A DNA stretch of 64,000 bases, from contig OV884009.1 of NCBI GenBank assembly GCA_930367205.1, positions 87,503,189 through 87,567,188 on the forward strand. Direction: 5' to 3'. The DNA is from Acanthosoma haemorrhoidale. Lineage: Eukaryota > Arthropoda > Insecta > Hemiptera > Acanthosomatidae. This document shows positions 12,650 through 24,799 of the stretch, one piece after another. The notes under the pieces are model-generated. The model ran no database searches. It had not been told where the DNA came from and worked only from the letters and a program-made list of their open reading frames with translations. Numbering within the stretch: position 1 is the stretch's first letter; each line of letters opens with the position of its first letter. A program made the position numbers and the translations under genes.

Positions 12650-12895
12650 TTTATGTACCCGTACTACCTTCCTTATCACCTTTTTAAAATTAGAGTCATT
12701 CCAAGCAAGATAGGTTGTCTTGAAAAGAAACTTGTGCTAGCCAGTGGAGTTGGCAACAAAATATTAGTTTACAAGAATTTAATTGCTGAGAAGCCAGCAA
12801 CCACTGCAGGTATTGAATGGGGGAAAAATCCCAGTAATTGTTATTATTCAGCTTATAAGTGTTCAATAAAGCTACATTGTGATTGATTGATTACA
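12650..12895 (+). repeat. possible retroposon 3' end
   Basis: A 77-codon open frame ends close to gttcaataaagctaca, followed by a short (TGAT) tail (tgtgattgattgatta). An AATAAA-like motif followed by a tetranucleotide tail is common at the 3' end of some LINEs. The encoded peptide is not recognised. Confidence 0.3.
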
Positions 12896-13323
12896 TTTAA
12901 ATTTCACATTAAAATATTTTCCTTTCCCTCCCACTATAAATTTAATGAACTCAACCTCCTACTCCTTGTATACATTTACAAATTCAGTATTTTCAAAGGT
13001 TTCCTGGTGATTAACTCTCGAGCATATTAAATTTTGTATTGAGGCTACACACTATGTCTTAATATCCCACATAATTATTGTTTAACTTATCAGCTTGATA
13101 TTTGTTCAAGAGTGGACTTACTACTTTAATGGTCAAGTGTTTATTATTTACTATTTCTAGTCTGCTTTAGTTTTTGTTGTATAAAAAGGTTTGAAAACAT
13201 TTTTAATTTTAAATGATTATTTTTACGAAGCCGTCGCCCAAATTTGGGACTATTTAATAATAAACGTTAAACTTTTTAATTCTGTGTTTTCATATTTTAC
13301 ATAACTTTCTTTTGTTTTATTAG

Positions 13324-13615
13324 ATTAGTAGAAAAAGAAAATTTAATAAAACATTTGAATTCAGAATTGGACAAAAGTAATGCTAGTCTAAATGAATTAA
13401 ACCAGGAATTGATAAGGATTAATATTGATAACAAAAAACTAGCTAATTGTGCTCAGGAAAGTTCTAAAGAAAATGTTGCTTTAAAAGAAAAAATGGAAAA
13501 TAAAATTGATGAACTTCAAGGAAACATCAATAAGTTACGAAATGACATAAATGAAAAAAATGGTGAATTATCTTCATTAAGTACAGAAGTCGAAAATTGC
13601 AAGCAAAGAAATAAT
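13324..13615 (+). CDS. kinectin/RRBP1-like gene, visible exon 6 (largest)
   Basis: This 292-nt exon begins with the last base of a split leucine codon and ends in phase 0 before gtgagt. It encodes 97 residues of nearly pure coiled coil: LVEKENLIKHLNSELDKSN at the start and ending near NCKQRNN. Asparagine, glutamate and lysine dominate and leucine recurs every seven or so residues. The open frame runs on into the intron to a stop, but the splice donor and the continuation of the same helix pattern at 19,383 show the true end. Confidence 0.8.
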
Positions 13616-14499
13616 GTGAGTTTTTCTTGTATCTGTTTTTATTATTATTTTATTTTTATTAATCATTTGATTATATTTAAAATTTATGTCATTCTATCAA
13701 TTCTTATGTAACATTTTATTGATAATTTATTTTAATTGTTAAAAGCCTAAATGTTTTCTACATAAGCTGATTAAATAACCAGATATTAATTATCTCAATT
13801 TTTTAATAAAATGGAGAGTTAATGCTTTCATAAACCTATCTTTGATTACTTAATTGTCCAAAAAGTGCGGTTGATAGTTATGAAAATATATACTTATTAA
13901 AAAACATTTCTTTATGGGGGTGGAATCCCATTTCTGAGGAGAAAACGTAAGCCCATTGCTTCTTGTAGTCCAATCATCCTCTGCCTATTTGAGAGGCGAG
14001 TGTGGATTCTTGGTCCTACATAGGGTGCCCAGCCACTTACTTAGCTGTTCTGGAGATCTTGAATGACTAAACCTTCCATATAGGGCAAATAATAAAGATT
14101 ATATGCTTTACTGGAAGTGTTCTACCATAGTTTGGGGAGACATTTCTTGCCATTAACCTGTCAGGGACTGACAGGAAATATTTTGTTCCTCTTCAAGGTG
14201 GTGCGCTGTTCCATATGAATTGATATCATACCACTCTGTATTTATCTTATTTATATCATGTCTAAAAGTTCCATTCTACAGGATGGGTTTTCCACTTCCT
14301 GGATTCATCTTCAAACAACTGTGAGTTCTTCATTCAACCAAATTGAGGCTTTATTACAGAACAATTGTGAAGCCATCGCCACCAGAATCTTTGTAGGAGA
14401 CCAAGCTATAGATATGACCTGACCCATGAGGCTTTGGTGATCTCAAGGTGCTTTTTCCATTGGATTGGTGTTATCTTGGTCTCTTGACCTTACAGTAAA

Positions 14500-15620
14500 T
14501 TCCCAAACTACTCTATGATGACATTTACCCTGCCTCTAGTACCTTTTTACCACAGTTTTTATGAATTTCTGCTATTTCAATCAGGTAATCCTCTAACTGG
14601 TGATTTTAATTTTGATCTCTCACCCTCTGTAGACAAAAGATTCCTCAGCGACCTTCCTATCACTCCATGTTTTCCCACTCACCCCACTACACGCCCCGAC
14701 ACCTTGTCTGTTTGATGTTTTCTTATATCATTATAATAATAATCTTTCTTTCATTTACCGGTACCATTTTTATCCTCCGATGATCTGATAGCACTATCAT
14801 ACAACCTTTGTTTCACTGTTTATGCTCCCTGATATACCACCTACCACAATACCAACTCACTCTCCTTTGAAACCCTTCAACCAGATCTTGACATCGTTGA
14901 TTGGGACACAATTTCCTCCTTCCATTCCTTCAACAATAATCGACTTCCCCGTTTCCAACATTTTATTCATTCTGGACAAGCATGGCCCCTTGAAATCCAT
15001 CCTCGCTGGAAGGACATTTACCTGTACAAAACAGCTGAAAATGGATGTTATTTTAAACAGGTCCAGAACAGCACCCAGTTCGTCAATCGATATGGCAAGT
15101 AAAAATATTTCCACCCATCCAGTGTCACATTTCCCGTGGCAATCTCAACTCCCATTTCGCTTTCTTATCATCCTCACAAGTACCAATTCCTTCTTTAATA
15201 CTTAAAAACCATAATTTGAACCCTTACAATTTCTTTTTTTCCTCTAATACTACCCACCAATCTAATTTCTGCTATCATGTAATCCCTAACTAAGTATCCT
15301 AGCTAAACTCATCAAGCTCTGTATCCCTGCTATACTTTATTCCCTACTTCACATTTATAACTCTGAAGAATTATATATTCCACTATCATGGAAACAAATA
15401 ATAACCACCCCCTAAATAAAATGTCCAGCCCCATTACTCCAAGTGACTACTCCCCATCTCCATTCTTTGCAAACTAGCGAAACCTCTAGAACTAGTTCAA
15501 ACTCAAACTTCCTCCTTTTTTGAAAACAGTCTCAATCGATTTCAATCAGTTTTTCGACCCTATCTGCCTTAACCAAAATCACCAGTTACCTTTAATCGTT
15601 AATGGAGAATAAGTATAATA
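14500..15620 (+). mobile_element. jockey-type LINE remnant (endonuclease and RT pieces)
   Basis: The stretch 14,600-14,700 reads LTGDFNFDLSPSVDKRF, the GDFN motif of the apurinic-type endonuclease, then TTRPDTLSV. The stretch 15,300-15,420 reads AKLIKLCIPAILYSLLHI and then PLSWKQIITTP, the RT segment with its WK motif. Near 15,530 NSLNRFQSVFRP resembles the conserved QxGFRP block. The reading frame changes many times. It is the same orientation as the host gene and lies in the intron after exon 6. Confidence 0.7.
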
Positions 15621-16334
15621 CCTCTTATGAGTATATATATGATCCAACTGAAAACTTGACTCCTGTGTAAAACTGTTTAGGGCCCCTTCACTAATATTAC
15701 ATAAAATGCCCAGTTAATAAAAAACATGCAGAAATTAAAGTAAGTAAAAATCCTATCCTATCCAGAATCTCTAATTTGCAGGCCTGGTGACTGGTGACTT
15801 CCCAACACTTCCTAAACCATCTTCATTGATGGATTTTTTTTAAATAAATCAAAAAAAAATTTAATTCCATTAAAATAGGTATCATAATTCTAAAATAAAA
15901 AGAATAATGTCAATCAATGATAAACACAGCAGAAGATGTTATGAGTAAAATGTTTTTAATAATCGAAGTTGTAATGTTAGTATTTAAATAGAAGAAAAAA
16001 ACTTAATAAAAACAAATGTCTGTTAATTAAATATGTATATAATAGTTATATGAAGTTACTCACATTAGACTACATCAAATTCCATTAGGAAATTCTAAGA
16101 TTGTGTAAAATCTCCCATAACTCAACATGGTATGAAAACTACTATGAACGCTCACAAAACATATTTAAAAGCATAGTTCAGCTAACTAAAACATGTAACT
16201 TTCAAACTGATAACAATGTATTAACAATACTCTGCTAGCATAACAGCACCCTAAGTCTCAAATTACAAACAGCAATTATTTTTCAGTCAAAAATGTTGAG
16301 ATGAAATTAGACCTATACAATTACAAAACTGGAA

Positions 16335-17785
16335 ACTGGTGGACATTTATACTATCATTAAATATAAACAAACAAAAAATATTCATTGCTCATTATTCAA
16401 TAATTTGGATATGAACACCAACTATAAATTAAACTGTTTAACTTTGAACACACAATCGATTAGAAATAAGATACTTGAACTCAAGTCTTTCTTATACATA
16501 AACAACCCACACATTATAGGTATGTCTAAAACCCTGACTGAAATTCAGATAAAATCAAAATACCAGACCGAGACCATTTAAGAGGAGGAGATGTCATACT
16601 GTTGGTAAATAATGATATTAAACACCGCTATCGTCTGATCCCTCAGCTCTTATCTATTGAAGACCTTGTTGTAAACAATGTAATGTTCGTGTTTGTTTCT
16701 CTTCCACCAAATAAAAGTTTTAATTAACAATGATCTAAAAATAATCTTCGAATTAAATTCCAAAATAGTGGTGTTAGGGGACCTCAACTGTAAACATACA
16801 ATGTGGCATTGCAGTCAAAACAATAAAAATGTAAAACATTTAGTTAATTTTGCCACCAAAAGAAAATTGAAATCCAAGCATCTAAAAAAAAATCATTCTG
16901 CCACATCTCCCATTTAAAATCTATTGCTCCACTCAGTTCAGACCACTACCCGGTGATTTTCAAGATAAACTCTTATAACCACATTTCTATCAAAATAGCC
17001 TAAATGCTATATACAAAAAATATTCCAAATACTATTTCAGATATAAAAAAAATTTAAATTACTTACCCAAATGCTTCCTGGAAAACAAAACAGATCATCA
17101 ATACTTTAAAGAATTATTAAACAAATAACTAAAATATTCAGTTAAAACACACTATGTGGAAAATCCAGACAGTATTCAAACAACCCAAGTTAAAAAATGT
17201 ATGCAAAAAAGCCATATTTCATTTAACCAAAATTATAAACACTTGCTTAAGGATAGGACATTTTCTAACACCATGAAAACTAGCAAAACTTGTAGTAATA
17301 CCAAAACCAATTAAAAATCTACAAAATGCAACCTGCCAAATTTCTAAGACTTGGAGCTTGAAAATAAATTTTAGAAAATTCGAAGCAATAATTTTTACCT
17401 AAAGGAGACCCCATATTATTTCTGACTTAATGTACGTGTGCCTAGTATGGAATTTTTCCTGTAAACAAAAACTGCAAATTATTAAAAGTAAATGTCTCTG
17501 AATAACCTTTACCACACCAGAATTAAAAAATGCATGATGAATTAAATATTCCATTCATTGAACAATTATTGGACACTAAAACTAAATGTTTTTTTGGCAA
17601 TCGCCCTAACTCCACAAATCCACTAATTGAAGTAATAGGGAATAATAATAATCAATTTACATCCGTAAGAGAACCAGACATATTTTATTACAATAGTGCA
17701 ACATGGCAAGCTAAAATAACGAAAATATTACTTATTTTATTATATTATTCTTATTTTTATTATTCACTTTCTATTTAAAATCATT
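16335..17785 (+). mobile_element. second jockey-type LINE, endonuclease plus C-terminus, RT missing
   Basis: The endonuclease starts LNCLTLNTQSIRNKILELKS with NPHIIGMSKT. It continues with VVLGDLNCKHTMWH (16,770-16,805) and APLSSDHYPVIFKIN (16,925-16,970). These are the first catalytic block, the GDLN block and the SDH block. After about 500 bases without RT motifs, the element C-terminus appears as LNIPFIEQLLDTKTKCFF and NPLIEV (17,540-17,640). The palm with YADD is absent, so the copy carries a large internal deletion. Confidence 0.72.
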
Positions 17786-17929
17786 ATTTTGTCAGTATTC
17801 CAACATAAAATTTTTTTTCTCATTAACCACTCATCAAATTTAATAGTGAACAGTGCATTGGTCGTAAGCCACCACACCATTTTATAATTGGTATAGATAA
17901 ATAGATGCAATGAAAGTGGGTACCTGGAT

Positions 17930-18065
17930 GAACAAACAGCTTGTCTTGTATTCAGCTAGCACTGTTGGACCATGGTTCGTCCCCCTTAGTCCACACCCAC
18001 TGTTCCATTATGGAGGTGGATGTGGCTTTTGATTGACCAATGGCAGGCTCAGGACGGACAAATGG
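17930..18065. repeat. interspersed repeat, copy 1
   Basis: The segment around gtccacacccactgttcca and ggaggtggatgtggctttt closely matches 62,345-62,440. Within the unit, gtccacaccca and tggatgtgg can pair, so it may be a short fold-back module. No coding content was seen. Confidence 0.6.
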
Positions 18066-18339
18066 TGAATCTGCACCCTGCTGGACCACCAGTTCATCCA
18101 TATTATAATTAAAAAGTGAAAAAAAATTTTTACAATATCTGATAATTAAAAAAGAATGATTCAGATGATAAATCTGATTGACAAGAACTTAATAAATAAA
18201 GATTTATATAAAATAACTAATTATTAAGTAGTAAGTGTTAGCTGCTTACTTTTTGTTTGTTAATCTCACAATCCGATAAACTTCTCAAAGGAATTCCTGC
18301 AAAATAATTGGTTAAGAAATAAAACACCTTCTGTCTCTC

Positions 18340-19250
18340 CACACCTTTATTTGTTTTCATTTGTGGCTGACTATAGCGTGATTCACAGGGGTTTGAACTG
18401 GCAGATCTTCCTGTCTATCTCCCAAAGTTCAACCTCGCTCTGGCCATTCATAATCATTCATTCTCGACTGGCATTCATAGTGTTGATGGTTTGTGTGCTG
18501 CTACTGTGGAGTGAGTATATTAAGAAATAAACCTGTCTCTCCACAGCTTAATTTCAATCACAGCTCAATAATTCAATTACACATGCAGGCAGTTTAAAAG
18601 TAAAGCCTCTCTTTCTGGGCTTGGCTATTACCATAAAAAATGTTTGCTACTGCTATAAACAATTTGGCAACTATTTAACTCGCCCAGTATGTTCAATAAC
18701 AAGCCAGTTTACACTGAGTGAGTTTACTCCTAGCAGCTACTAACCAGCTGGATGAGCCCAAGTTAACTCAATCTTATCTAGACTTTATGTGATTATTTTA
18801 TATTTCATGCATGTGTCATTCTATCCCATGGAAAGCAAGAAATTCATTCAGTCAAACTGGATAAGTATCCACTGTACCTTGAATAATGTTTGTAATAGGT
18901 AGATGATGTCAGAATCACAACACGGGTAACTTCTCCCCCTAATGAGTTGTCTTTTTAAATTTAAATGTATTTTATATTATTTATACTTTTTCATATTATA
19001 TGATAATTTATATATATTCAATTTATATTTGTTTCATTGTGTTTTGTATGTAAGATAACAACTAATTTCAAGTTTTACCAACCAAAGCAGGTAGCTCAAG
19101 TAGTGAGGCTAAAGTTTTCTGGACCATGAACGTTTGAAAAGGACCTACCAGAAACATAATTTGTGACTACTTGCCTAGGGGTTTATCCACTAGACCGCCC
19201 TGTCCAATTATAATTAATTTTGTAGGCTAAAGTAGTTTCATGGTAGAATA
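18340..19250. other. intron, unidentified repeats
   Basis: The stretch 18,345-18,560 contains two copies of a ctgtctctccaca motif about 185 bases apart. A tRNA-like block is possible near 19,090-19,200 (ggtagctcaagtagtgaggc). None is strong enough for a family call. Confidence 0.3.
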
Positions 19251-19382
19251 ATAAACAAGGAAACTCTAAATAAATAGTAAAATAACTTAACTGAATGTTT
19301 TTGTTTTAAGTTTTCCTTCAGACAATAATAATGTTAAAACACTTTTTTAAAAATATATATGTGATCACGATTTATTTTATAG

Positions 19383-19505
19383 GAACTGCGAAACAAAAAT
19401 TGGAAACTGGTTGAAACTCTTTCAGACAGAGAGGAAAAATTACTGACTAAATTAAAGGCTGAAGAAAGTTTGCAGGATAAATTAAAAGTGGATAAAGTAG
19501 AAAAT
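19383..19505 (+). CDS. kinectin/RRBP1-like gene, visible exon 7 (diagnostic motif)
   Basis: This 123-nt exon, phase 0 at both ends, encodes 41 residues starting ELRNKNWKLVETLSDREEK. The LRxKNWxxxExL pattern is, from memory, a hallmark of the vertebrate kinectin and p180/ribosome-binding protein 1 rod. Those are ER-membrane proteins with long coiled coils, implicated in organelle or ribosome anchoring. The flanking acceptor is ttattttatag and the donor gtatgt. This exon, with the C-terminal block at 26,326-29,801, is the main basis for naming the gene. A profile search would settle it. Confidence 0.78.
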
Positions 19506-19716
19506 GTATGTACACTTACTACATATACAATAAACTCTTTTATCTTCTTAGTCCAGAAACTCTAACATCAATAGAGAGGGGTTTCCTTGCATCAAATTGG
19601 GTAGTTTAGATTTTACTTCTTATGTCACTTATCCATGGAGTCTTGTTCGTTTATTATAAAAGAATTTCTGTTTCTAATAAAAGTTTTATATTGTCACACA
19701 TAGATCCTACTATTAT

Positions 19717-19903
19717 TAGGTAATAATTATGTGGTGCTAGAGTAAAAAGGGAGAAGCGCCTTTTTTACTACTTTCAGAAAACACCAAAAACTAAAAAGCT
19801 GATTAGTGAAAATATGTTGAGGTTTATTTTTTTGTGTTTTCCGAAAGTATTTAAAAACGGTACCTATCCCAATTTACCCTAGCACCACAGAATTATTAGC
19901 CAA
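19717..19903. mobile_element. palindromic MITE-like fold-back element
   Basis: Two arms of about 75 bases face each other. The left arm contains aattatgtggtgctagagta and ends at ttttcagaaaacac; the right arm, reverse complemented, contains aattctgtggtgctagggta and ends tttcggaaaacacaaa. Roughly four fifths of positions agree. The loop is about 40 bases. It is non-coding, so any transposition would have relied on another element's enzyme. Confidence 0.7.
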
Positions 19904-19904
19904 A

Positions 19905-20055
19905 GAAACAATATACCGACAGGGGCAACCTGGGACTCCTGATCTCTTGTCAGGTGTTCTACCAACGCCTCCAGATATTGGGGAGGTCATGAGTTTGAGC
20001 CTCGGCCCTATAAGTATAGTTTTTCTTTAGCTAATAATTTTTTTTTGTTATTTTA
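19905..20055 (+). repeat. tRNA-like SINE fragment
   Basis: The B-box-like block gagtttgagcctcggcc at about 19,993 is followed by a T-rich body and ttagctaataattttt, the same ending as the copy at 4,140-4,290 (opposite strand). The 5' part around tctcttgtcaggtgttctac is divergent. Confidence 0.5.
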
Positions 20056-20999
20056 GGTAATTTCAGCACTTAAAGGTCAAAAGTTACGATTCATTATTAG
20101 GTGACAACCATTTAAAAAAATCAGAACTACCCAATTTTGTGCAAGGTGAAAAGTAGATTAACTGGACTATCTCTCTTAATCAGTGTAATCCGAATTTTTG
20201 GGGTACTGGTTATGTTTCATCAGTGTTAACAGGAGCCAATTTGTTAGTTGTTTATAAGTGTAAACAGTTTAAAATAAAATTGACCAATGCTTTCTGCAGA
20301 AAGAAAAAAGTTCCGTATGATTATAATTCTTAAAATGTTATTAAAGATTTATCTTTAATCTGTTATGATATATTAATATCATGAATAAACCAAATTATTC
20401 TTTTGTTAGGCTTGTCCAGTATCATGTTTCAACTTATAATTGTGGGATCACTGTCACTTCTTCCTTAATGGCTAGATAGACTACTCTTCATTACACATTG
20501 ACTGCTGCATCACCCATATTAAAGTGTTTCATTCTAAATAATTTTTTTTTATAAACTATGCTACTTTTATAACAATTTAATAATCTTATTATATTATGTT
20601 GAATATTTTCCTAGATATCTGCTTAAATATCTAGTAAGTATTCAAATAATCTTTACCTGAATACGGATGAGGCGGCCTAATTAGTAATTTTGCTGTCACC
20701 TGAATATAACGTGTTAAAGAACTATGGACATAGACAGTAGGAAAAAGACTTTATATGTTACATTTGCCACATGTTTATGGGAAGTTTGACTCTTTTAATA
20801 GTGGCTTAAGCCTCTAAGCCTCATTAGATTTTCATGTTTGGATGTTCGGATGTATTTTGTCCAACATTTTCTTATTTTGACCAACAAAGCTGTTGTCAGC
20901 TTTCTAAAATGTTGTTATGTCATTGGGATGCGATTACATCTGTAAGTTTTTTTAAAGATTTTTTTATAAAGATTAATCTTCCGAAGTTGGTTAGGACTT

Positions 21000-21720
21000 G
21001 CTAAATGCAATTTCGGTTTACTTGAAACAAGTGTTGTTATGGCTGATTTGCTGTCCAAGCATATGCATGTCCAGCAGGCTACTCCTTACTATTTTTTGGG
21101 GTGTAAGGCTGCTATCCATATTAACCACATCCCCCCTAACACATTAGCATGTCTCGGTTTATGCTATCTCCTGTATTGGAGATATGGGCACCAGCGTCAG
21201 GTTATCTGAGGGATCTCCATTGACTGCCAGTCTGATAGCAGTCACCATTTCGTCTTCTTTATTCAAATGGGGAGAGTAGGCAGGTGGAAAAAGGCTTCTA
21301 CTGCTTTGGTCAGGGTTTTTCCCATAGACCTCTTCTGCCCCAGTGATTCCTAGCTATACCATTCGTTGGATGGTTTTTAACTTGGCTGCTGATTTCTTTA
21401 AGAATTCAGGACCGATTGGAACACGCACCTTCTAGTTTTAAGCTTTGCTTGTACTCCCCTGATGTATGTAAAAACTGGCCAGTGACGATTACTAGTACAT
21501 CATCTGCATAGGCTTGTGAATAAAAGGTTGCATTGTTGAGTCTGTGAGAGAAGCTCATTCTTGAGAACACACCAAAGTTATGGTGAAAAGCCTAAATCGA
21601 CTGTTACCTCTCTCTTAGTATTGCCAAGGGTGACTTCAATATTTTTGTGGGGGAGCATTGAGTACTGTTCCTGTAGCTCCCTGCAACATATCTTATTAAC
21701 CTGGGTAGTCAGCTGAGGGA
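21000..21720 (-). mobile_element. non-LTR retrotransposon RT remnant (YADD present)
   Basis: On the minus strand LNNATFYSQAYADDVLVIVT lies at about 21,480-21,540, the RT catalytic YADD box in the GxxxQxYADDxxxLxxG context seen in insect LINEs. The preceding frame contains FSPLLW-like residues (around 21,570), the position of the conserved SPLLW block. A frameshift separates the two. Outside this the frame is decayed. The 3' side (lower coordinates) shows no clear terminus. Confidence 0.65.
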
Positions 21721-22029
21721 GATTCCTGGGCTGGGACTCCTTGAATACTACATACCTAACAATCTATAATTTTGAAATTTAGCTTTTTTCCTTCTTTGCT
21801 TTAATGTGGAGTACCGCCTCGACTATTAAGGAGCATAAAATGGCCTTCTCTTTAGTGTTTTGTCCCCCTCCTCATCTCCTATGATTACCACCTGGAATCC
21901 GCTTTGTGAAAGCTAGTTCTGTGCTCACTGGGTGAGGTTTGCCTTTTAGTTTGTTTGGGAGAAGGGGGCAACCTTGGCACCAGGAAAGGATTCCCTCTGG
22001 GCTCACTGGCCCTAATAGACTAGGTGCTG

Positions 22030-24790
22030 GTTGATGGAGGCCTTGGCAGCGTGTCATGAAGGGACATCCCTAGGCCTCCTGACTTTGCCGCTGCACCACT
22101 ATGTTCTTTGGCCTAGTAATTGGAGGGGCTAGAGTGGATTCTTACCTAAAATACATCATCCAACAAAACAGCAAAACTCGCAGACAAAGAACACCCTCCA
22201 TGAAAGTAAGTAACCAAGACGAAATTATAAATAAATAAACGAAACCTCCACTTTGGTCATCAACCTCAATTCCTCCAAAATTCTAAACAAGGCCTTTCAA
22301 TGCCATAGGTAAGTTGATACATGTTAGCTGTTCATCCTCCAAGGACACTATGTAGTTAAAAAAAAAACAACTGTTCAGCCTTTGACTGGGATGACCAGCA
22401 ACTGTGCCAGCCAGTCTAACAAGGTCAGAAAGTGGTGAAGAAACACATTTCCCCAAGATGAGGAAAACAGGCAAGACTAGAAGAGCAATGAATGGTAAAT
22501 CTTTCCAACTCAATGCTCCCTACATTGGCTATTGGGGCTGATGTTTCGACCCCGGAGGTAGCAGTGTTTGCCTTCATAGCCGAATGGGGACCCCCAAAGA
22601 GATCAAACTTATACACTCGGATTCATTCAATAGAAGAACTTACAGCTAAAAACTATTTTAAATGATAGATAGTCCTGATCTGAATACACAACTCTAGTCA
22701 GTCGCTCAAAAGCCATTGCTTTACACATGAAAATTGAAATTAAAGTTGCAAAATTTGCTGTTTCATTTAACATACAGTTGAAATTTGATGCTATGTTTAG
22801 TATGTGTTCCTAAAAGAGGAATAACTTTAACTGACCGCATACCTGGGTGTGTTTTAAAAACTGATGGCCTCAAAGACCCTAAATTTGTGTGGTGCATTTA
22901 AGGCAAAGACACTTATGATTGAAAATAGGCTCAAATTTTGAACCATGTCACCCTGAAACAGATTTCGAGTTAAGTGACAATGTAGGTGGTTGCAATTGGA
23001 AAACTAACCTAATTTTAAAATTGGAGTTGATACTATTTAACGAAAAACATTGTATCTCAAAATACTCGCATTCAGTAGATTAGAATAAAAGTAGCCAAAT
23101 CACATTGACTGACCTCTTTCCTCTTCTGACCAGATTCTACACTTGAAATCTTTACATAAATGCACATTGTGTTTATTATATTGACTGTTGTGTTACTACA
23201 TTTGTAAGGTTTACAAGAATTTTGCTATGGTAGGCTGATGAACACAATACAAGGCGTGTAAACAGAGAAAGTGATAGGGCTCACCTTAAGAATTGTGCTA
23301 ACACTAACCTAAATCTAAATAAACTAACTTAACCTAGTTTTCCCGGACAGCCTATTGCCCTAGATGCGGGAATATGGGTGGGATCATTTCACTAGGTTTG
23401 CTATGTGCCTGCAACGAGTCAAAAAACTTGATGTGTCTAGTGCATAAACTCACCCACCGATGGCACACCAAGCAACAGGTGCAGGTTGGCATTCTTTAAC
23501 CTCTGGAGAGAGGTATGTCTAACCACTTTTCTCATGATACCGTTCAGAAATTGTTGGGAGACTTTAGGCTGTACTGTCAGTTAAGTGAGTATATAGTGTG
23601 GCACCGTAGAACAGAACTGGCTGCAGGAAACGTTTATATATCATCAGTTTGAGATGCAATGATAACTAAGTGAAGTTAACAAGTGCGAAAGCCATTAAGA
23701 CTTGTGTCTTAATTTTTCTCTCTTGTTTCTAAAATTGGTAGAGAATGAAGATCCCTATCCATTTTTATAGGCAGATAGCACATTGAGAAAGACGATGAGT
23801 TCTCTTGCCTATCTATGGTATACGATTTTGGCAAGGTTTTTTTTCCCTTTTTGGTGGAAGAAGATTATGCAGTCATGTAAACCAAGTAGAGACCACCAAA
23901 ATTGGAGCACTCTGCTTCTTATGCTGTGTTCTTGGGAGCAACAGAATATAGTTTTTAAATCGCTACAATTTTTCAGGTAAATGTACCACAGAAATTTAGA
24001 GAATTGGTCAACTGAGAAATCAGTAGTCAAATTGCGACTACTGTGAGCAGTCAGTATAATTTTGTTGCATTTTATTGTAATCTATCGAACACAATCTCAA
24101 CACAAGTTTATTTGTTGAATGGATTTAATCAAATTTTAAAATTAGGTCAGTTTTAAAATAGCAACCACCTACATTGTCAGTTAACTCGAATTCTGTTTTA
24201 GGCACCGCACAAATTTGGTCACTCTTTTAGAAACACATACTAAACCTAGTATCAAAATTTCAACTGTATGTTTGCTCAGCCCCAATAGCCAATGTAGGGA
24301 GCATTGAGTTGGAAAGATTTACCATTCATTGCTCTTCTGGTCTTGCCTGCTTTCCTCATCTTGGGGAAATGTGTTTCTTCACCACTTTCTGACCTTGTTA
24401 GACTGGCTGGCACAGTTGCTGGTCATCCCAGTCAAAGGCTGAACAGGTTTTTTTTAACTACATAGTCCTTGGAGGATGAATAGCAAACATGCATCAAGTT
24501 ACCTATGCCAGTGAAGGGCCTTGTATGGAATTTTGGAGGAGTTGAAGTTGGTGACAATGGTGAGGGTTTCATTTATATATAATTTCATCTTGGTTACTTA
24601 CTTTCATAGGGGTTTTTTTGTTTGCAAGTTTTGCTGTTTAGTTAAATGATGTATTGTTGGTAGGAATCCACTCCAGCCCCTCCAATTAATAGGTCAAAGA
24701 ACATAGTGGTGCAGTGGCAAATTCAAGAGGCCTCGGGGTGTCCCTTCATGACACGCTGCTGAGCCCTTTCCAGGTACCAACCGCTTGGTG
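22030..24790. mobile_element. large fold-back structure with about 0.65-1.0-kb inverted arms
   Basis: Arm 1 (about 22,030-23,035) and arm 2 (about 24,130-24,790) are reverse complements over several blocks. Examples are tgtcatgaagggacatccc/gggtgtcccttcatgacac, the block around 22,380-22,540 against 24,280-24,450, and cgagttaagtgacaatgtag against the inverse at 24,165-24,190. Arm 1 carries an extra insertion of about 220 bases (22,545-22,765) and short indels. The loop is about 1.1 kb. Open frames inside the arms mirror each other and are by-products. Confidence 0.8.
23140..23690 (-). pseudogene. possible LINE C-terminal remnant in the fold-back loop
   Basis: Minus-strand frames give IYKRFLQPVLFYGATLYTHL and, after frameshifts, a GVPSVGEFM-like stretch. 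This recalls the thumb (LYK..L.P...YG) and the C-terminal xxLxIPxVxEFI block of jockey/CR1-type LINEs. A non-coding tail follows towards lower coordinates. Similarity is weak and frames are broken. Confidence 0.4.
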
Positions 24791-24799
24791 CTACAACAA

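Larger units (their letters stand above)
19580..20170. repeat. outer inverted repeat of a nested non-autonomous element
   Basis: The left segment near 19,588-19,625 (ttgcatcaaattgggtagtt) and the reverse complement of 20,110-20,150 (ttgcacaaaattgggtagtt) match over about 40 bases. They enclose the palindromic element at 19,717-19,903 and a tRNA-like block. No coding frame is present inside. Confidence 0.6.

Noticed and set aside
13355..13711. A stand-alone 118-residue protein
   Set aside because: The frame is the body of a spliced exon (13,324-13,615). Its last part is intron read-through.
20058..20100. A possible extra exon (ttattttag to an attag/gtgac donor) in the kinectin-like gene
   Set aside because: The length is not compatible with the phase-0 junctions on both sides, and the segment lies within a SINE/MITE cluster.
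22283..22616. Two overlapping minus-strand open frames
   Set aside because: They lie in a fold-back arm. The mirrored arm shows the same DNA without a conserved frame.
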